From contig NZ_JAGIQL010000038.1 of assembly GCF_017813245.1 (NCBI RefSeq), positions 1 to 50,249 of the forward strand: a DNA stretch of 50,249 nucleotides, written 5' to 3'. Every line of letters begins with the position of its first letter. The first letter of the stretch is position 1. The notes beneath the pieces were generated by a model that saw only the letters and a program-made list of their open reading frames with translations, had not been told where the DNA came from and did no database searches. A program made the position numbers and the translations under genes. Origin of the DNA: Streptomyces montanisoli. GTDB lineage: Bacteria > Actinomycetota > Actinomycetes > Streptomycetales > Streptomycetaceae. Below are positions 40,684-49,370 of the stretch, one piece after another.

Positions 40684-42231
40684 TTACACCGCGGTCTGCC
40701 GCGCCGGGCCGGGCCCGGCGGCCCTGCTGTCCTCGATCACGTCGAGGCGGCCCCGCTTGCGGAACCAGTAGTAGGCGAAGCCGGCGACGGCGATCACACC
40801 GATGTAGAGGAACGCGCCCCACCGCAGGTACCAGTGGTGCGGGGAGGTCGCGTCGTACACGCTGGCACGCGGCCACGCGAGGTTCAGCGCCATCGCGGCA
40901 CCCCACAGGACGGCCACGATGTTGACGGGCAACCCGACCTTGCCCAGGGAGAAACCGCCTTCGGCCGGCTGCCACCTGCCGCGCAGCCGCTGCCACAGCA
41001 TGGGCAGCGTCACCGAGAGGTACGCCAGGTAGATCATGATGATCGCGATGCTGGTGACGACGGAGAAGATCTGCGGCTGGTCGATGTTGAGGACGAGGAT
41101 GCCGATGGCGACGAGACCGATCACCACGGCCGGCACGATCGGCGTCTGGAACCGCGGGCTGACCCGCGCCACCATGCGGGAGGCCGGCAGGCCGTTGTCG
41201 CGTGCCATGGCGAACGCGAGGCGGATGCCGGCCGTGTGCACGGCCAGTTCGCAGACCGTGATGGCGATGAACACGCACCACAGCACCGCCTGGCCCACCG
41301 TGGAGCCGAGGGTGGACAGCACCACGTACTGCAGCCCGCCCGTGGACAGTTGCTTGGACGCCAGGTTCGGCACGGCCAGCAACGCGAACAGCAGGATCAG
41401 CCCGCCGATGACGAACGAGGCGATGAGGGCGCGCAGGATCGCCCTCGGCGCGTTGCGGCTCGGGTTCTTCGACTCCTCACCGAGCGAGGACGCCGTGTCG
41501 AAGCCGTACATCACGTAGGCGGACGCGAGTGACGCCGTGAGGAACGCGCCGAAGTAGCCGAGTGACTGGCCCTGCCCGAAGCCGTGGCTCTGGGTGATCG
41601 TCGACGGCCCCCGGGTGATGTGGACGGCGAGAAGGACGACCAGGACCACGGCGGCGATCAGCTCGATCAGCACGCCCGCCGAGTTGATCCTCGCCATCAG
41701 CTTGACGCCGAACGCGTTGACGAGCGTGGTGAAGACGATGAGGCAGGAACCGAGGAACACGGCGTTCTTCGCCGCGTCCCCCGGCGCGCTGCCGTCGCCG
41801 ATGACCCAGAACACCGAGGAGATCTGCGGCAGGGTCTGCTGGTAGGCGAGCGCCACGGCCGACAGCGACACCATCGTGGCGGCGACCATCATCCAGCCGC
41901 CCAGCCAGCCTATGTGCGGGCCGCCCAGCTTCTTCGACCAGTTGTAGATCGAACCCGCGACGGGATAGCGGGCCGCCAGCTCGCAGAAGCACAGCGCCAC
42001 CATCAGCTGGCCCACGAACACCATCGGCCACGACCACCAGTAGCCGGGCCCCGCGAAGCCGACACCGAAGTAGAACAGCTGGAACGTGCCGGTCAGGATG
42101 GAGATGTAGCTGATCCCCGCAGCGAACGTGTGGAAGTTGCCCAGTGAGCGCTTGAGTTGGGGCTTGTAGCCGAAATCCGAGAGTGACTTGTCGTCGTCGT
42201 CCTGCGCGCCGTCCGGTATCGGCGCGCTCAC
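40684..42231 (-). CDS. APC permease of the choline-type oxidation cluster
   Basis: A 515-residue APC-superfamily transporter with about 12 helices. Typical features are the first-helix motif FAAGISYISILTGTFQLF and GFDTASSLGEESKNPSRNAPR. It resembles the GABA/choline (BAT1/YcgH-like) branch. The start GTG 42231 overlaps the stop of the upstream dehydrogenase (GTGA), so the two are coupled. It probably imports the substrate of the neighbouring oxidase and dehydrogenase (inference). It is only distantly like the APC protein at 7342-8880. Confidence 0.88.
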   Translation of the reverse strand: MSAPIPDGAQDDDDKSLSDFGYKPQLKRSLGNFHTFAAGISYISILTGTFQLFYFGVGFAGPGYWWSWPMVFVGQLMVALCFCELAARYPVAGSIYNWSKKLGGPHIGWLGGWMMVAATMVSLSAVALAYQQTLPQISSVFWVIGDGSAPGDAAKNAVFLGSCLIVFTTLVNAFGVKLMARINSAGVLIELIAAVVLVVLLAVHITRGPSTITQSHGFGQGQSLGYFGAFLTASLASAYVMYGFDTASSLGEESKNPSRNAPRAILRALIASFVIGGLILLFALLAVPNLASKQLSTGGLQYVVLSTLGSTVGQAVLWCVFIAITVCELAVHTAGIRLAFAMARDNGLPASRMVARVSPRFQTPIVPAVVIGLVAIGILVLNIDQPQIFSVVTSIAIIMIYLAYLSVTLPMLWQRLRGRWQPAEGGFSLGKVGLPVNIVAVLWGAAMALNLAWPRASVYDATSPHHWYLRWGAFLYIGVIAVAGFAYYWFRKRGRLDVIEDSRAAGPGPARQTAV

Positions 42232-43697
42232 GCGAACCACCTGAGCGGCTTCGGTTCGAGGTTGCGCCACACGTGCTTGGCCTCCTGGTACTCGGCGAGC
42301 CCGGCGGGACCCAGCTCGCGCCCGAATCCCGACTGTTTGAATCCGCCCCACTCCGCCTGGGGCACGTACGGCTGGAAGTCGTTGATCCACACCGTCCCGG
42401 CCCGCATGCGCGCCGCCACCCGGTGGGCCTTGCCGACGTCCTGCGACCACACCGCGCCGGCGAGGCCGTAGACGGTGTCGTTCGCCAGCGCCAGCGCCTC
42501 CTCCTCGGTGTGGAACCGCTCGACGGTCAGGACCGGCCCGAACGACTCGTCACGCACCACGGACATACCGGCGGCGCACTCGTCCAGGACGGTCGGCGGG
42601 TAGTAGAACCCGTTCGCGAACTCCGGTTCCTCCGGCCGCTTTCCGCCGCACCGCAGCACCGCGCCCTCGGCGATCCCCGCCGCCACGTACCGCTCGACCT
42701 TCTCGCGGTGGGCGGCCGAGATCAGCGGCCCGGTGCGCGCGTGCTCGTCGAACGGGCCGCCCATCGGGATGGCGCGGGCCCGCTCGACGACGTCACCGAC
42801 GAAGCGGTCGTGCAGCCCGTCCTCCACCAGGAGGCGCGCCCCGGCCGAGCAGACCTGCCCGGAGTGCAGGAAGACCGCGGTCAGCGCGTAGTCGACGGCC
42901 GCCTCGTAGTCGGCGTCCGCGAAGACGATGTTGGGGTTCTTGCCGCCGAGTTCGAGCGCCACCTTCTTCACCGTCGGCGCCGCCGCCGCCATGATGCGCC
43001 GGCCGGTGACGAGCCCGCCGGTGAACGACACCATGTCGACGCGCGGATCCTCCGTCAGCGGGGCGCCGGCGGTGGCGCCGGCTCCGAGCACCAGGTTCGC
43101 CACACCGTCGGGCAGGCCGGCCTCGGTCAGCAGGCGCATCAGATGGATCGCCGTGTGCGGCGTCAGCTCGCTCGGCTTGAGGACGAACGTGTTGCCCGCG
43201 CCGATCGCGGGCGCCACCTTCCACGCCGTCTGGAGCAGCGGGTAGTTCCACGGGGTGATCAGCGCGCACACACCGACCGGCTCGTGCACGACGCGGCTGT
43301 CCACGGCGGAGTCGCCGGTGTCCACGACGCGGTCCGTGCCGCCCGCAGCGACCAGGTTGCCGAAGTAGCGGAAGCAGTTCGCGATGTCGTCCATGTCGAA
43401 CTCGCTCTCGACCAGCCGCTTCCCCGTGTCCAGGGACTCGGCGCGGGCGAGCGCCGCCCTGTCGCGCTCCAGCAGCGCGGCGACGCGCAGCAGCAGCCGC
43501 CCGCGTTCCCCCGCGGGGGTGCGAGGCCAGGTACCGCCGTCGAAGGCGGCGCGGGCGGCGGCGATCGCCGCGTCGGCGTCGCCGGGCCCGGCCTCGTCGA
43601 CGGTGGCGACCAGCGTCCCGTCCGCGGGGCAGCGGATCTCCCGCACCCGGCCCTCCGCCGCCGAGGTCCACTTACCGCCGATGAAAAGCTCAGGCAT
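42228..43697 (-). CDS. Aldehyde dehydrogenase, betaine-aldehyde type
   Basis: A 489-residue NAD(P)-dependent aldehyde dehydrogenase. The cofactor helix segment is CALITPWNYPLLQTAWK, the general-base glutamate lies in KVALELGGKNPNIVF, and the nucleophilic cysteine in FLHSGQVCSAGARLL. The C-terminal ends in FGRELGPAGLAEYQEAKHVW, as in BADH-like enzymes. Start ATG 43697. It would oxidise the aldehyde made by the GMC oxidase to glycine betaine or a similar acid. Confidence 0.92.
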   Translation of the reverse strand: MPELFIGGKWTSAAEGRVREIRCPADGTLVATVDEAGPGDADAAIAAARAAFDGGTWPRTPAGERGRLLLRVAALLERDRAALARAESLDTGKRLVESEFDMDDIANCFRYFGNLVAAGGTDRVVDTGDSAVDSRVVHEPVGVCALITPWNYPLLQTAWKVAPAIGAGNTFVLKPSELTPHTAIHLMRLLTEAGLPDGVANLVLGAGATAGAPLTEDPRVDMVSFTGGLVTGRRIMAAAAPTVKKVALELGGKNPNIVFADADYEAAVDYALTAVFLHSGQVCSAGARLLVEDGLHDRFVGDVVERARAIPMGGPFDEHARTGPLISAAHREKVERYVAAGIAEGAVLRCGGKRPEEPEFANGFYYPPTVLDECAAGMSVVRDESFGPVLTVERFHTEEEALALANDTVYGLAGAVWSQDVGKAHRVAARMRAGTVWINDFQPYVPQAEWGGFKQSGFGRELGPAGLAEYQEAKHVWRNLEPKPLRWFA

Positions 43698-43792
43698 GCA
43701 CACTCCTACCGTTTGATCGGGGTGCCTACCCGGAAGATCGCCCGGCACACCCGCCCGGCCGAACCCGTGCGGTGCGCGCGCGGCGGCGGGCG

Positions 43793-44806
43793 TCAGCGCG
43801 TCAGGACCGCCGCGGTCTCCCGCAGATGCCGGTGCAGGCCGCGGTGCGGCTCGCCCGCGGGCAGCCACTCCTTGCGGATCTTCGCGACCGACGTGTAGTT
43901 GGTGTCGCAGACGTTGGCGAGCGGGGCCTCACCGGCCTGCGAGAGCAGCTGGTAGGCGTCGAGCTCCGACAGCCCGTAGTCGCGCGCGAGCCACTGCACC
44001 AGATCCAGCTGCGAGATGCGGAACGCGTCCTCCAGGGGCCTCGCCGAGCCCGTCGACATGATGTGCGTGTCCGATTCGATGCGCGGCCACGGCGTCTGGA
44101 CACCCTTCAGCAGCTCGACGATCACGACCGTGTTCATCGCGCACTCCACGGCCACACCGCAGGTCTCGCCCTCGCCCTGGCGCGCGTGCCCGTCACCGAG
44201 GCTGAGCAGCGCGCCCTCGACGTTCACGCCGAGGTAGCACGTCACCCCTGAACGCATCTCGGGCGTGTCCATGTTGCCCCCGTGCGCGTCGGGCACCAGC
44301 GCGGAGCGCACTTCGAGGTTGGCCGGCGCCACCCCGACCGTGCCGTGCATCGGGTCCATCGGCAGGTCGATCTCGATGTCGCTGTCGCGGGCCGTGAACC
44401 GGCACGTTCCGCGCTCACGGTCCAGCTGCCACATCCACACCACCTCGGGCAGCGGCGGCTGGAGCGTCGCCGTGGTGTGCGTGGACGTGAGGGCACCGAA
44501 CAGCGGGACGGTGGTGGAGGCGGCCCAGTCCCGCGCGGGCTCGATCGACACGAAGTGCACGGCGACGGTGTCGCCGGGCTCCGCGCCCTCCACGTGGAAC
44601 GGCCCCGTCTGCGGGTTGAGGAACGGGAAGTCGCACACCTCGGAGACGAAGTCACGCGTCGAGCGGACCCGGCCCGCGAAGCAGTCCTCGGTGAACAGGT
44701 CGAGCACCGTGCCGGGGGTGATCCGCGCGACGGGCGCGCTCCCTCCGAACGTCCAGGCGTACTCGCCGGGTTCGGGACGTACGGTCAGGATCCTCGGATC
44801 GCTCAT
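43793..44806 (-). CDS. Acetamidase/formamidase family protein
   Basis: A 337-residue amidase of the FmdA/AmdA fold that hydrolyses short amides to ammonia and acid. Landmarks are TQAG-like GPFHVEGAEPGDTVAVHFV, DPMHGTVGVAPA, and GGNMDTPEMRSGVTCYLGVNVEGALLS, where histidine/aspartate residues bind zinc. ATG 44806 follows GGAGCAG. It is the first gene of the leftward run; 95 bases separate it from the dehydrogenase. Its presence beside a choline-type oxidation set suggests that the starting compound may be an N-acyl or amide-bearing amine (inference). Confidence 0.9.
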   Translation of the reverse strand: MSDPRILTVRPEPGEYAWTFGGSAPVARITPGTVLDLFTEDCFAGRVRSTRDFVSEVCDFPFLNPQTGPFHVEGAEPGDTVAVHFVSIEPARDWAASTTVPLFGALTSTHTTATLQPPLPEVVWMWQLDRERGTCRFTARDSDIEIDLPMDPMHGTVGVAPANLEVRSALVPDAHGGNMDTPEMRSGVTCYLGVNVEGALLSLGDGHARQGEGETCGVAVECAMNTVVIVELLKGVQTPWPRIESDTHIMSTGSARPLEDAFRISQLDLVQWLARDYGLSELDAYQLLSQAGEAPLANVCDTNYTSVAKIRKEWLPAGEPHRGLHRHLRETAAVLTR

Positions 44807-45137
44807 GACAGGCTGCTCCAGTCGTCGGGGTGGGACGGGCATGTGCCGGTGCGGTGGGTGCGTGCCGTGGCGCTCGCCGGCACCGGACGCGGCGGACGCG
44901 GGCCCACCGTACGATCACGTTCCCGCCGCACGGAAGGCCACCTGCCACCCCCGGGGGCTCGGACCCGCGCGAGGTATGGCCAGCACCACCGTGGGTGCGG
45001 GGGTCAGCAACGGCGGACCGGGGTGGTGACGCCATGGTTCGGCGCAGCGCGCTCTTCTACGTTTCTAGAGGTCAGCGCGGTTCGCGCCGTCGCCTTTCCC
45101 TCTCGCCACGCCCCCGATCACAGACCGGAGACCCGTG
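44807..45137. other. Divergent promoter region without a gene
   Basis: About 330 bases between the acetamidase and desaturase genes. It should hold both promoters. I see no clear operator, riboswitch or small gene. Confidence 0.5.
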
Positions 45138-46235
45138 ATGTCCCAGGCCGTAGCCACCGCCGTCGAGGCGGAACCGGAGCAGGGCCCCGAGCCTGCCCGG
45201 CCGACCAGTCGCACGAGCGCGGGCAGCGAGTTCGCGCCCCTGCTGCGCCAGGTGAAGGAACAGGGACTGCTGGAGCGGAGGGTGGGCTGGTACGCGCGCG
45301 GTATCGGCGTCAACCTGATCGCTCTCGGCGGCATCGTCCTCGGACTCGTGCTGCTCGGGCCCTCCTGGTGGGCGCTCCTGCTCGCGCCGCCCTTCGCGGT
45401 CGTCACGGCCCGTATGGCGTTCATCGGGCACGACGCGGGACACGCGCAGATCACCGCGGACCGGGCCAGGGGGCGCCTGGTCCAGCTCGTGCACGCGAAT
45501 CTGCTGCTCGGCATGAGCCAGGAGTGGTGGAACGACAAGCACAACAAGCACCACGCCAACCCGAACCATGTCGACAAGGACCCCGACGTGGCGCCCGACG
45601 TCATCGTCTTCAGCCAGGACCACGCCGCGAGCCGTACCGGGTTCGACGGCTGGCTCACCCGCCACCAGGCGTGGCTGTTCTTCCCGCTGACCATGCTGGA
45701 GGGCATCGCGCTCAAGGTGCACGGCTTCCGCGCGGTCTTCTCCCACCAGGGCGACCGCATCGCGCGGAAAGACCGCATACGGGAGGGCGCGCTGCTGCTC
45801 GTCCACGTCGCGCTCTACGTCTCGCTGCTGGTCACGACGCTGTCCCTGCCGCAGGCCCTGGTCTTCCTGCTGATCCACCAGATGCTCCTCGGGCTCCACC
45901 TGGGCATGTCCTTCGCGCCCAACCACAAGGGCATGCAGATGCCGGAGCCCGAGGTGTACGAGACGCTCGGCCACCTGCGCAAGCAGGTCCTGACGTCGCG
46001 CAACGTCCGCGGGGGCGCGCTGACGGACTGGTTCCTCGGCGGGCTCAACTACCAGATCGAGCATCACCTCTTCCCGAGCATGCCGCGGCCGCACCTGCGA
46101 CTCGCCCAGCCGCTGGTGCGGGCACACTGCCGGGAGCTGGGCATCCCCTACACGGAGACGGGGCCGCTCGAGTCCTACCGGCAAACCCTCGGACACCTGC
46201 ACGAGGTGGGCGAACCGCTCAGGTCGGACGCATAG
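45138..46235 (+). CDS. Fatty acid desaturase (acyl-CoA/acyl-lipid type)
   Basis: A membrane di-iron desaturase of 365 residues. The three histidine boxes are HDAGH (98-102), HNKHHANPN (135-143) and QIEHH (near 310); the Q in box three marks the front-end/linoleoyl-type subgroup. Hydrophobic pairs of helices flank the boxes (about 57-90 and 215-245). The start is ATG 45138, with GGAGAC upstream; GTG 45135 would add one residue. It introduces a cis double bond in membrane lipids, often for cold or fluidity control. No electron donor gene is nearby. Confidence 0.92.
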   Translation: MSQAVATAVEAEPEQGPEPARPTSRTSAGSEFAPLLRQVKEQGLLERRVGWYARGIGVNLIALGGIVLGLVLLGPSWWALLLAPPFAVVTARMAFIGHDAGHAQITADRARGRLVQLVHANLLLGMSQEWWNDKHNKHHANPNHVDKDPDVAPDVIVFSQDHAASRTGFDGWLTRHQAWLFFPLTMLEGIALKVHGFRAVFSHQGDRIARKDRIREGALLLVHVALYVSLLVTTLSLPQALVFLLIHQMLLGLHLGMSFAPNHKGMQMPEPEVYETLGHLRKQVLTSRNVRGGALTDWFLGGLNYQIEHHLFPSMPRPHLRLAQPLVRAHCRELGIPYTETGPLESYRQTLGHLHEVGEPLRSDA

Positions 46236-46325
46236 TGGACGGGGCGGGCGCATAGTGGAACCGATGGGCGCGGCCAGGCGTTACATCAAGCAGTAGCGGC
46301 GACAGCCGCGGAGGAGGCACCGAAG

Positions 46326-46508
46326 ATGTCGACAAGGGCAAAGATAGCCGTCGGGGGAGTGGCCATCGGCCTCGTCCTGTGGATCATGACCAGCTTCTGG
46401 ATCGCGCTGATCGTGATGGTCGGCGTGCCCGCTGCCGCCTACCTGGCGCTCGACTCCTCGCAGCGCAAGAGGCTGCGCAGGGTCAGCCGCAGGGAACTCG
46501 GCCGCTGA
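46326..46508 (+). CDS. Small membrane protein
   Basis: A 60-residue protein from ATG 46326 after CGGAGGAGG. One or two hydrophobic helices (about 7-21 and 26-43) are followed by a strongly basic tail QRKRLRRVSRRELGR. It has typical codon bias and its own strong terminator, so it is a real gene. The family is not recognised. Confidence 0.75.
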   Translation: MSTRAKIAVGGVAIGLVLWIMTSFWIALIVMVGVPAAAYLALDSSQRKRLRRVSRRELGR

Positions 46509-46517
46509 CGACACGGC

Positions 46518-46553
46518 CACGGCACCGCCCGCGTTCGCGCGGGCGGTGCCGTG
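46518..46553 (+). terminator. Very strong terminator with TTCG loop
   Basis: A perfect 16-bp stem (46518-46533 with 46538-46553) capped by a TTCG tetraloop, 10 bases after the small membrane protein gene. It also faces the stop of the leftward gene at 46608. Confidence 0.85.
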
Positions 46554-46607
46554 TCGCGTTGCGGCCCGGCTCCGGTCCGGGGTGCCGAGGCGGGGCCGGA
46601 GCCGGGC

Positions 46608-47489
46608 TCATGCCGGCCGGACGGCCATCGCGTCGAGCGCGGTGAGCAGTCCCGGCAGCTCCGGGCCCCGGCCGACGGGGATGACCGTGCCCGGCGCCTC
46701 GTCGAGGAGCACGAACGCCATGTCGTCCGTCCTGGCCACGAAGGACCACCCGGGGCCGTCGGCCCTCAGGATGCGCGCGCCCCCGGGCGCGAAGCTGGAG
46801 CGCACACGCCCCGTGGGCGGCGGCTGCTCCAGGTAACCGTGCAGCTCGGCGAGGACGTCGTGCACCTCGGGATCGGGCGACTCGGGGCGGGCGCCGCCTT
46901 CGGCCGTTACTCCGTCGGCCGCTCCGTTCGCCTCGACCTCGACCTCAGGGTGAGGCTCGGCCGATGCGCGGCCACCCTCGCCCTCCGGCTGAGGTCCAGC
47001 GTCCGGCGCCGGAGCGTCGAACCGCGCACGCCAGACCGTCCACTGGGTGGCGACCTCGTCGGCGCCCAGCCTGCGCTGCGCCGGCCCCCACACGCCCGTC
47101 TCGGGGGGAGCGAGGGGCTCAGCCTGGCCCTCGGGGTCGTGCGGCTCCGGCACGCCGGGCGCGGCGACGGCGAGGGCCAGCGGCCACCCCGGCAGGGCGG
47201 CGACGACCGAGCGGTCCGGTGGCGAGAGCTCCTGTTCCATGCCGCAGTCCCACGCCGCGATCGCGACGGCCACGAGCGACACGTCGTCCACGGCCACCGT
47301 CCACCGCGCTCCCGCACCGTCCTGGCCGAGGACGAGACCGTAGCCGTTCTCGTCGGGCGGCAGCCCGAGTGCGGCGCACGCCTGGGGGAAGTCGTCGCCG
47401 AGCACGGCAGGGAACTGCGCGGGCGTCAGCAGCACCGCCGTCAGTACGTACAGCGAATCCTCATCGATAGCCCCCTCGGTCAAGGCCAC
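46608..47489 (-). CDS. Conserved hypothetical protein
   Basis: A 293-residue soluble protein starting at GTG 47489 (GGGAGTTGCC upstream). The N-terminal half is well ordered: LYVLTAVLLTPAQFPAVLG, then VAVAIAAWDCGMEQEL and LPGWPLALAVAAPG. A variable acidic, Pro/Ala/Glu-rich linker (about 175-225) leads to a second conserved part (ILRADGPGWSFVARTDDMAFVLLDEAPG). This two-block layout resembles uncharacterised Streptomyces proteins. I assign no function. Confidence 0.75.
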   Translation of the reverse strand: MALTEGAIDEDSLYVLTAVLLTPAQFPAVLGDDFPQACAALGLPPDENGYGLVLGQDGAGARWTVAVDDVSLVAVAIAAWDCGMEQELSPPDRSVVAALPGWPLALAVAAPGVPEPHDPEGQAEPLAPPETGVWGPAQRRLGADEVATQWTVWRARFDAPAPDAGPQPEGEGGRASAEPHPEVEVEANGAADGVTAEGGARPESPDPEVHDVLAELHGYLEQPPPTGRVRSSFAPGGARILRADGPGWSFVARTDDMAFVLLDEAPGTVIPVGRGPELPGLLTALDAMAVRPA

Positions 47490-47578
47490 GGCAACTCCCG
47501 TCGTTCGGCTGCCGGTGACCTTAACCAGTCGGTAACCGCCGCGTCGAGAGCCCTGCTACGCCCCGCCCACCTGCGGCT

Positions 47579-48211
47579 TTACGGTTGCCCCGATTTGTCC
47601 CCCACCGGCACACCGGTCTCCCGCAGAGCGAGGGCGAGGAACCTGTCGTCCTCGTCGACGTACGAGGCGAGCCGCCAGCCCGCCGCGGCGAGCAGCGGCC
47701 GCAGACGCGGCTGTGCCCTCAGGTCGTCGTCCGCGATCCGCCGCCCCTGGCGCGCGGCAAGTGCGGCCCGGCCAATGGGGTGGAACAGCGCGAGCACGCC
47801 GCCCGGCCGCACGGCGCGCGCGAGTTCTCGCAGGCCGGAGGCGGGATCGGGCAGGTGGGAGACCAGGCCGGCGGCGAACACCGCGTCGAGCGCCCCGGAG
47901 CGCACCGGCAGGACGGTGGCGTCCGCAAGCAGCAGCGCGCCGCTGGAGCGGCGGCCGCGCCCGGCCGCCTCGGCCAGCATCTCGGGCGTGGCGTCGACGC
48001 CCAGCACACGGCCGGCCAGCCCGACGGCCGCGCGGAGTGCGGGCAGCGCCCTGCCCGTACCGCAGCCCGCGTCCAGCACGGTGGCGCCCGGCCGCAGGCC
48101 CATCGCCGCCACGGCCGCGGCGTAGGCGGGTCCGTCGTCGGGGAACCTGCTCTCCCAGCCGGCTGCCCTGACACCGAAGAAGGCCCGCGTGCGGGCGAGG
48201 TCCTGGCTCAT
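47579..48211 (-). CDS. Class I SAM-dependent methyltransferase
   Basis: A 210-residue methyltransferase of the UbiE/Methyltransf_11 type. Motif I VLDAGCGTGRALPAL is at about 46-60, then LGVDATPEMLAEAAGRG, and VRPGGVLALFHPIGRAAL as motif III. Start ATG 48211. The substrate is unknown. It is next to the PPOX-fold gene on the same strand (29-base gap), and may be co-transcribed with it. Confidence 0.88.
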   Translation of the reverse strand: MSQDLARTRAFFGVRAAGWESRFPDDGPAYAAAVAAMGLRPGATVLDAGCGTGRALPALRAAVGLAGRVLGVDATPEMLAEAAGRGRRSSGALLLADATVLPVRSGALDAVFAAGLVSHLPDPASGLRELARAVRPGGVLALFHPIGRAALAARQGRRIADDDLRAQPRLRPLLAAAGWRLASYVDEDDRFLALALRETGVPVGDKSGQP

Positions 48212-48240
48212 GCCCCCATGCTTCCAGCCGCCTGGCGCGC

Positions 48241-48669
48241 TCAGTCCGAGACGGCGGAATACGCGGTGACCTTGTCCAGGCGCAGCCTCACGACCAGTTC
48301 GCCCGGCACACCGTTGCGCTCCCCGAACTGCCTGCCGCGCGCCTCGCCCATGTAGCGGGTGGCGATCCTGATCGCGCTGTCGAGCAGGTCGCCGGGCTCC
48401 TCGCTGATCGCCACGGAGCCGCGCACCAGCACGAAGGCGTACGGTTCGCGTTCGTCGTCCACGCACAGCGCCGCCCGCCCCTCCCGCAGGAGATTGCGGC
48501 CCTTCACGGTCTCCCTGCCGGTGTTGAACACCAGGTCGGGGCCGTCCACCAGGAACCAGACGGGCGCGACGTGCGGACTTCCGTCGGCGCTGACGGTCGA
48601 CAGCTTCCCGGTGCGGGTCCCCTCGGAGAGGAAGGCACGCCACTCGTCCTCGTTCATTCGATCGGTCAT
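48241..48669 (-). CDS. PPOX-fold (pyridoxamine 5'-phosphate oxidase-like) flavin/F420 protein
   Basis: A 142-residue split-barrel protein. The start of the barrel is TGKLSTVSADGSPHVAPVWFLVDG and its nucleotide-binding strands include LVFNTGRETVKGRNLLREG. The length and the absence of a substrate domain fit the PPOX class F420-dependent enzymes common in actinobacteria, but FMN or heme binding is possible. Start ATG 48669. Confidence 0.88.
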   Translation of the reverse strand: MTDRMNEDEWRAFLSEGTRTGKLSTVSADGSPHVAPVWFLVDGPDLVFNTGRETVKGRNLLREGRAALCVDDEREPYAFVLVRGSVAISEEPGDLLDSAIRIATRYMGEARGRQFGERNGVPGELVVRLRLDKVTAYSAVSD

Positions 48670-48833
48670 GGGCGCCATCATCCGCCGCGGCGGCGCCCAC
48701 TCGCGCGCGACTCCCCGGGGAGCGGACACTCCTTGCCCCTGGCCGGGCGGTGCGACAGGCTGTTGACGGTGCGCGGCGCTCACGCGCACGGCGGGGCGGT
48801 GAACGGTGAACGGCTGGACACGAAGGGGCGGGG

Positions 48834-49244
48834 ATGGCGGCCGACAAGGGACTCGACTGGCTTCTCGACGATCTGACCGAGCGCGTCGAGCACATCAGGC
48901 ATTCGCTGGTGCTCTCGAACGACGGACTGGTCACGGGCGTGAGCTCCGGGCTGCCCAGGCAGGACGCGGAGCACCTCGCGGCGGTCGCCTCGGGGCTGCA
49001 GAGCCTGGCGCGCGGCTCCGGCCGCCACTTCGGCGCCGGGCAGCCGCGCCAGACCATGGTCGAGTTCGACGACGCCCTGCTGTTCGTCACGGCGGCGGGG
49101 GACGGGAGCTGCCTGTGCGTCTTCAGTGGAGCCGAGGCGGACGTCGGGCAGATCGCCTACGAGATGACCCTGCTCGTTCACCGCGTCGGTGAGCACCTCG
49201 GCCTCACGCCACGGAACGAGGGCACGACGCTGGGAGGCCTCTGA
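48834..49244 (+). CDS. Roadblock/LC7 domain protein (MglB/CvnB-like)
   Basis: A 136-residue roadblock protein: LDWLLDDLTERVEHIRHSLVLSNDGLVTG, then AGDGSCLCVFSGAEADVGQIAYEMTLL. In streptomycetes such proteins are the second gene of conservons (CvnA sensor, CvnB roadblock, CvnC, CvnD GTPase) and regulate the GTPase. Here no sensor kinase or GTPase flanks it on the visible side, so it is an orphan in this window. Start ATG 48834. Confidence 0.88.
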   Translation: MAADKGLDWLLDDLTERVEHIRHSLVLSNDGLVTGVSSGLPRQDAEHLAAVASGLQSLARGSGRHFGAGQPRQTMVEFDDALLFVTAAGDGSCLCVFSGAEADVGQIAYEMTLLVHRVGEHLGLTPRNEGTTLGGL

Positions 49245-49370
49245 CCTGCTGGTCTCCGTGATCCTCAGGAGTTTTCCACAGGGGTCGCGGACCGTGTTCC
49301 CTCCGCGTTACGGTGATCACCGAGCGTAGTCGCGGCCGGTGGTGGCCGCACTGGACGGGGGAGTACGGGC

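Noticed and set aside
46379..46645. Overlapping rightward frame across the strong terminator at 46518-46553
   Set aside because: It is in another frame of the small membrane protein gene and reads through a 16-bp hairpin; Arg/Gly/Pro-rich composition is typical of a shadow frame.
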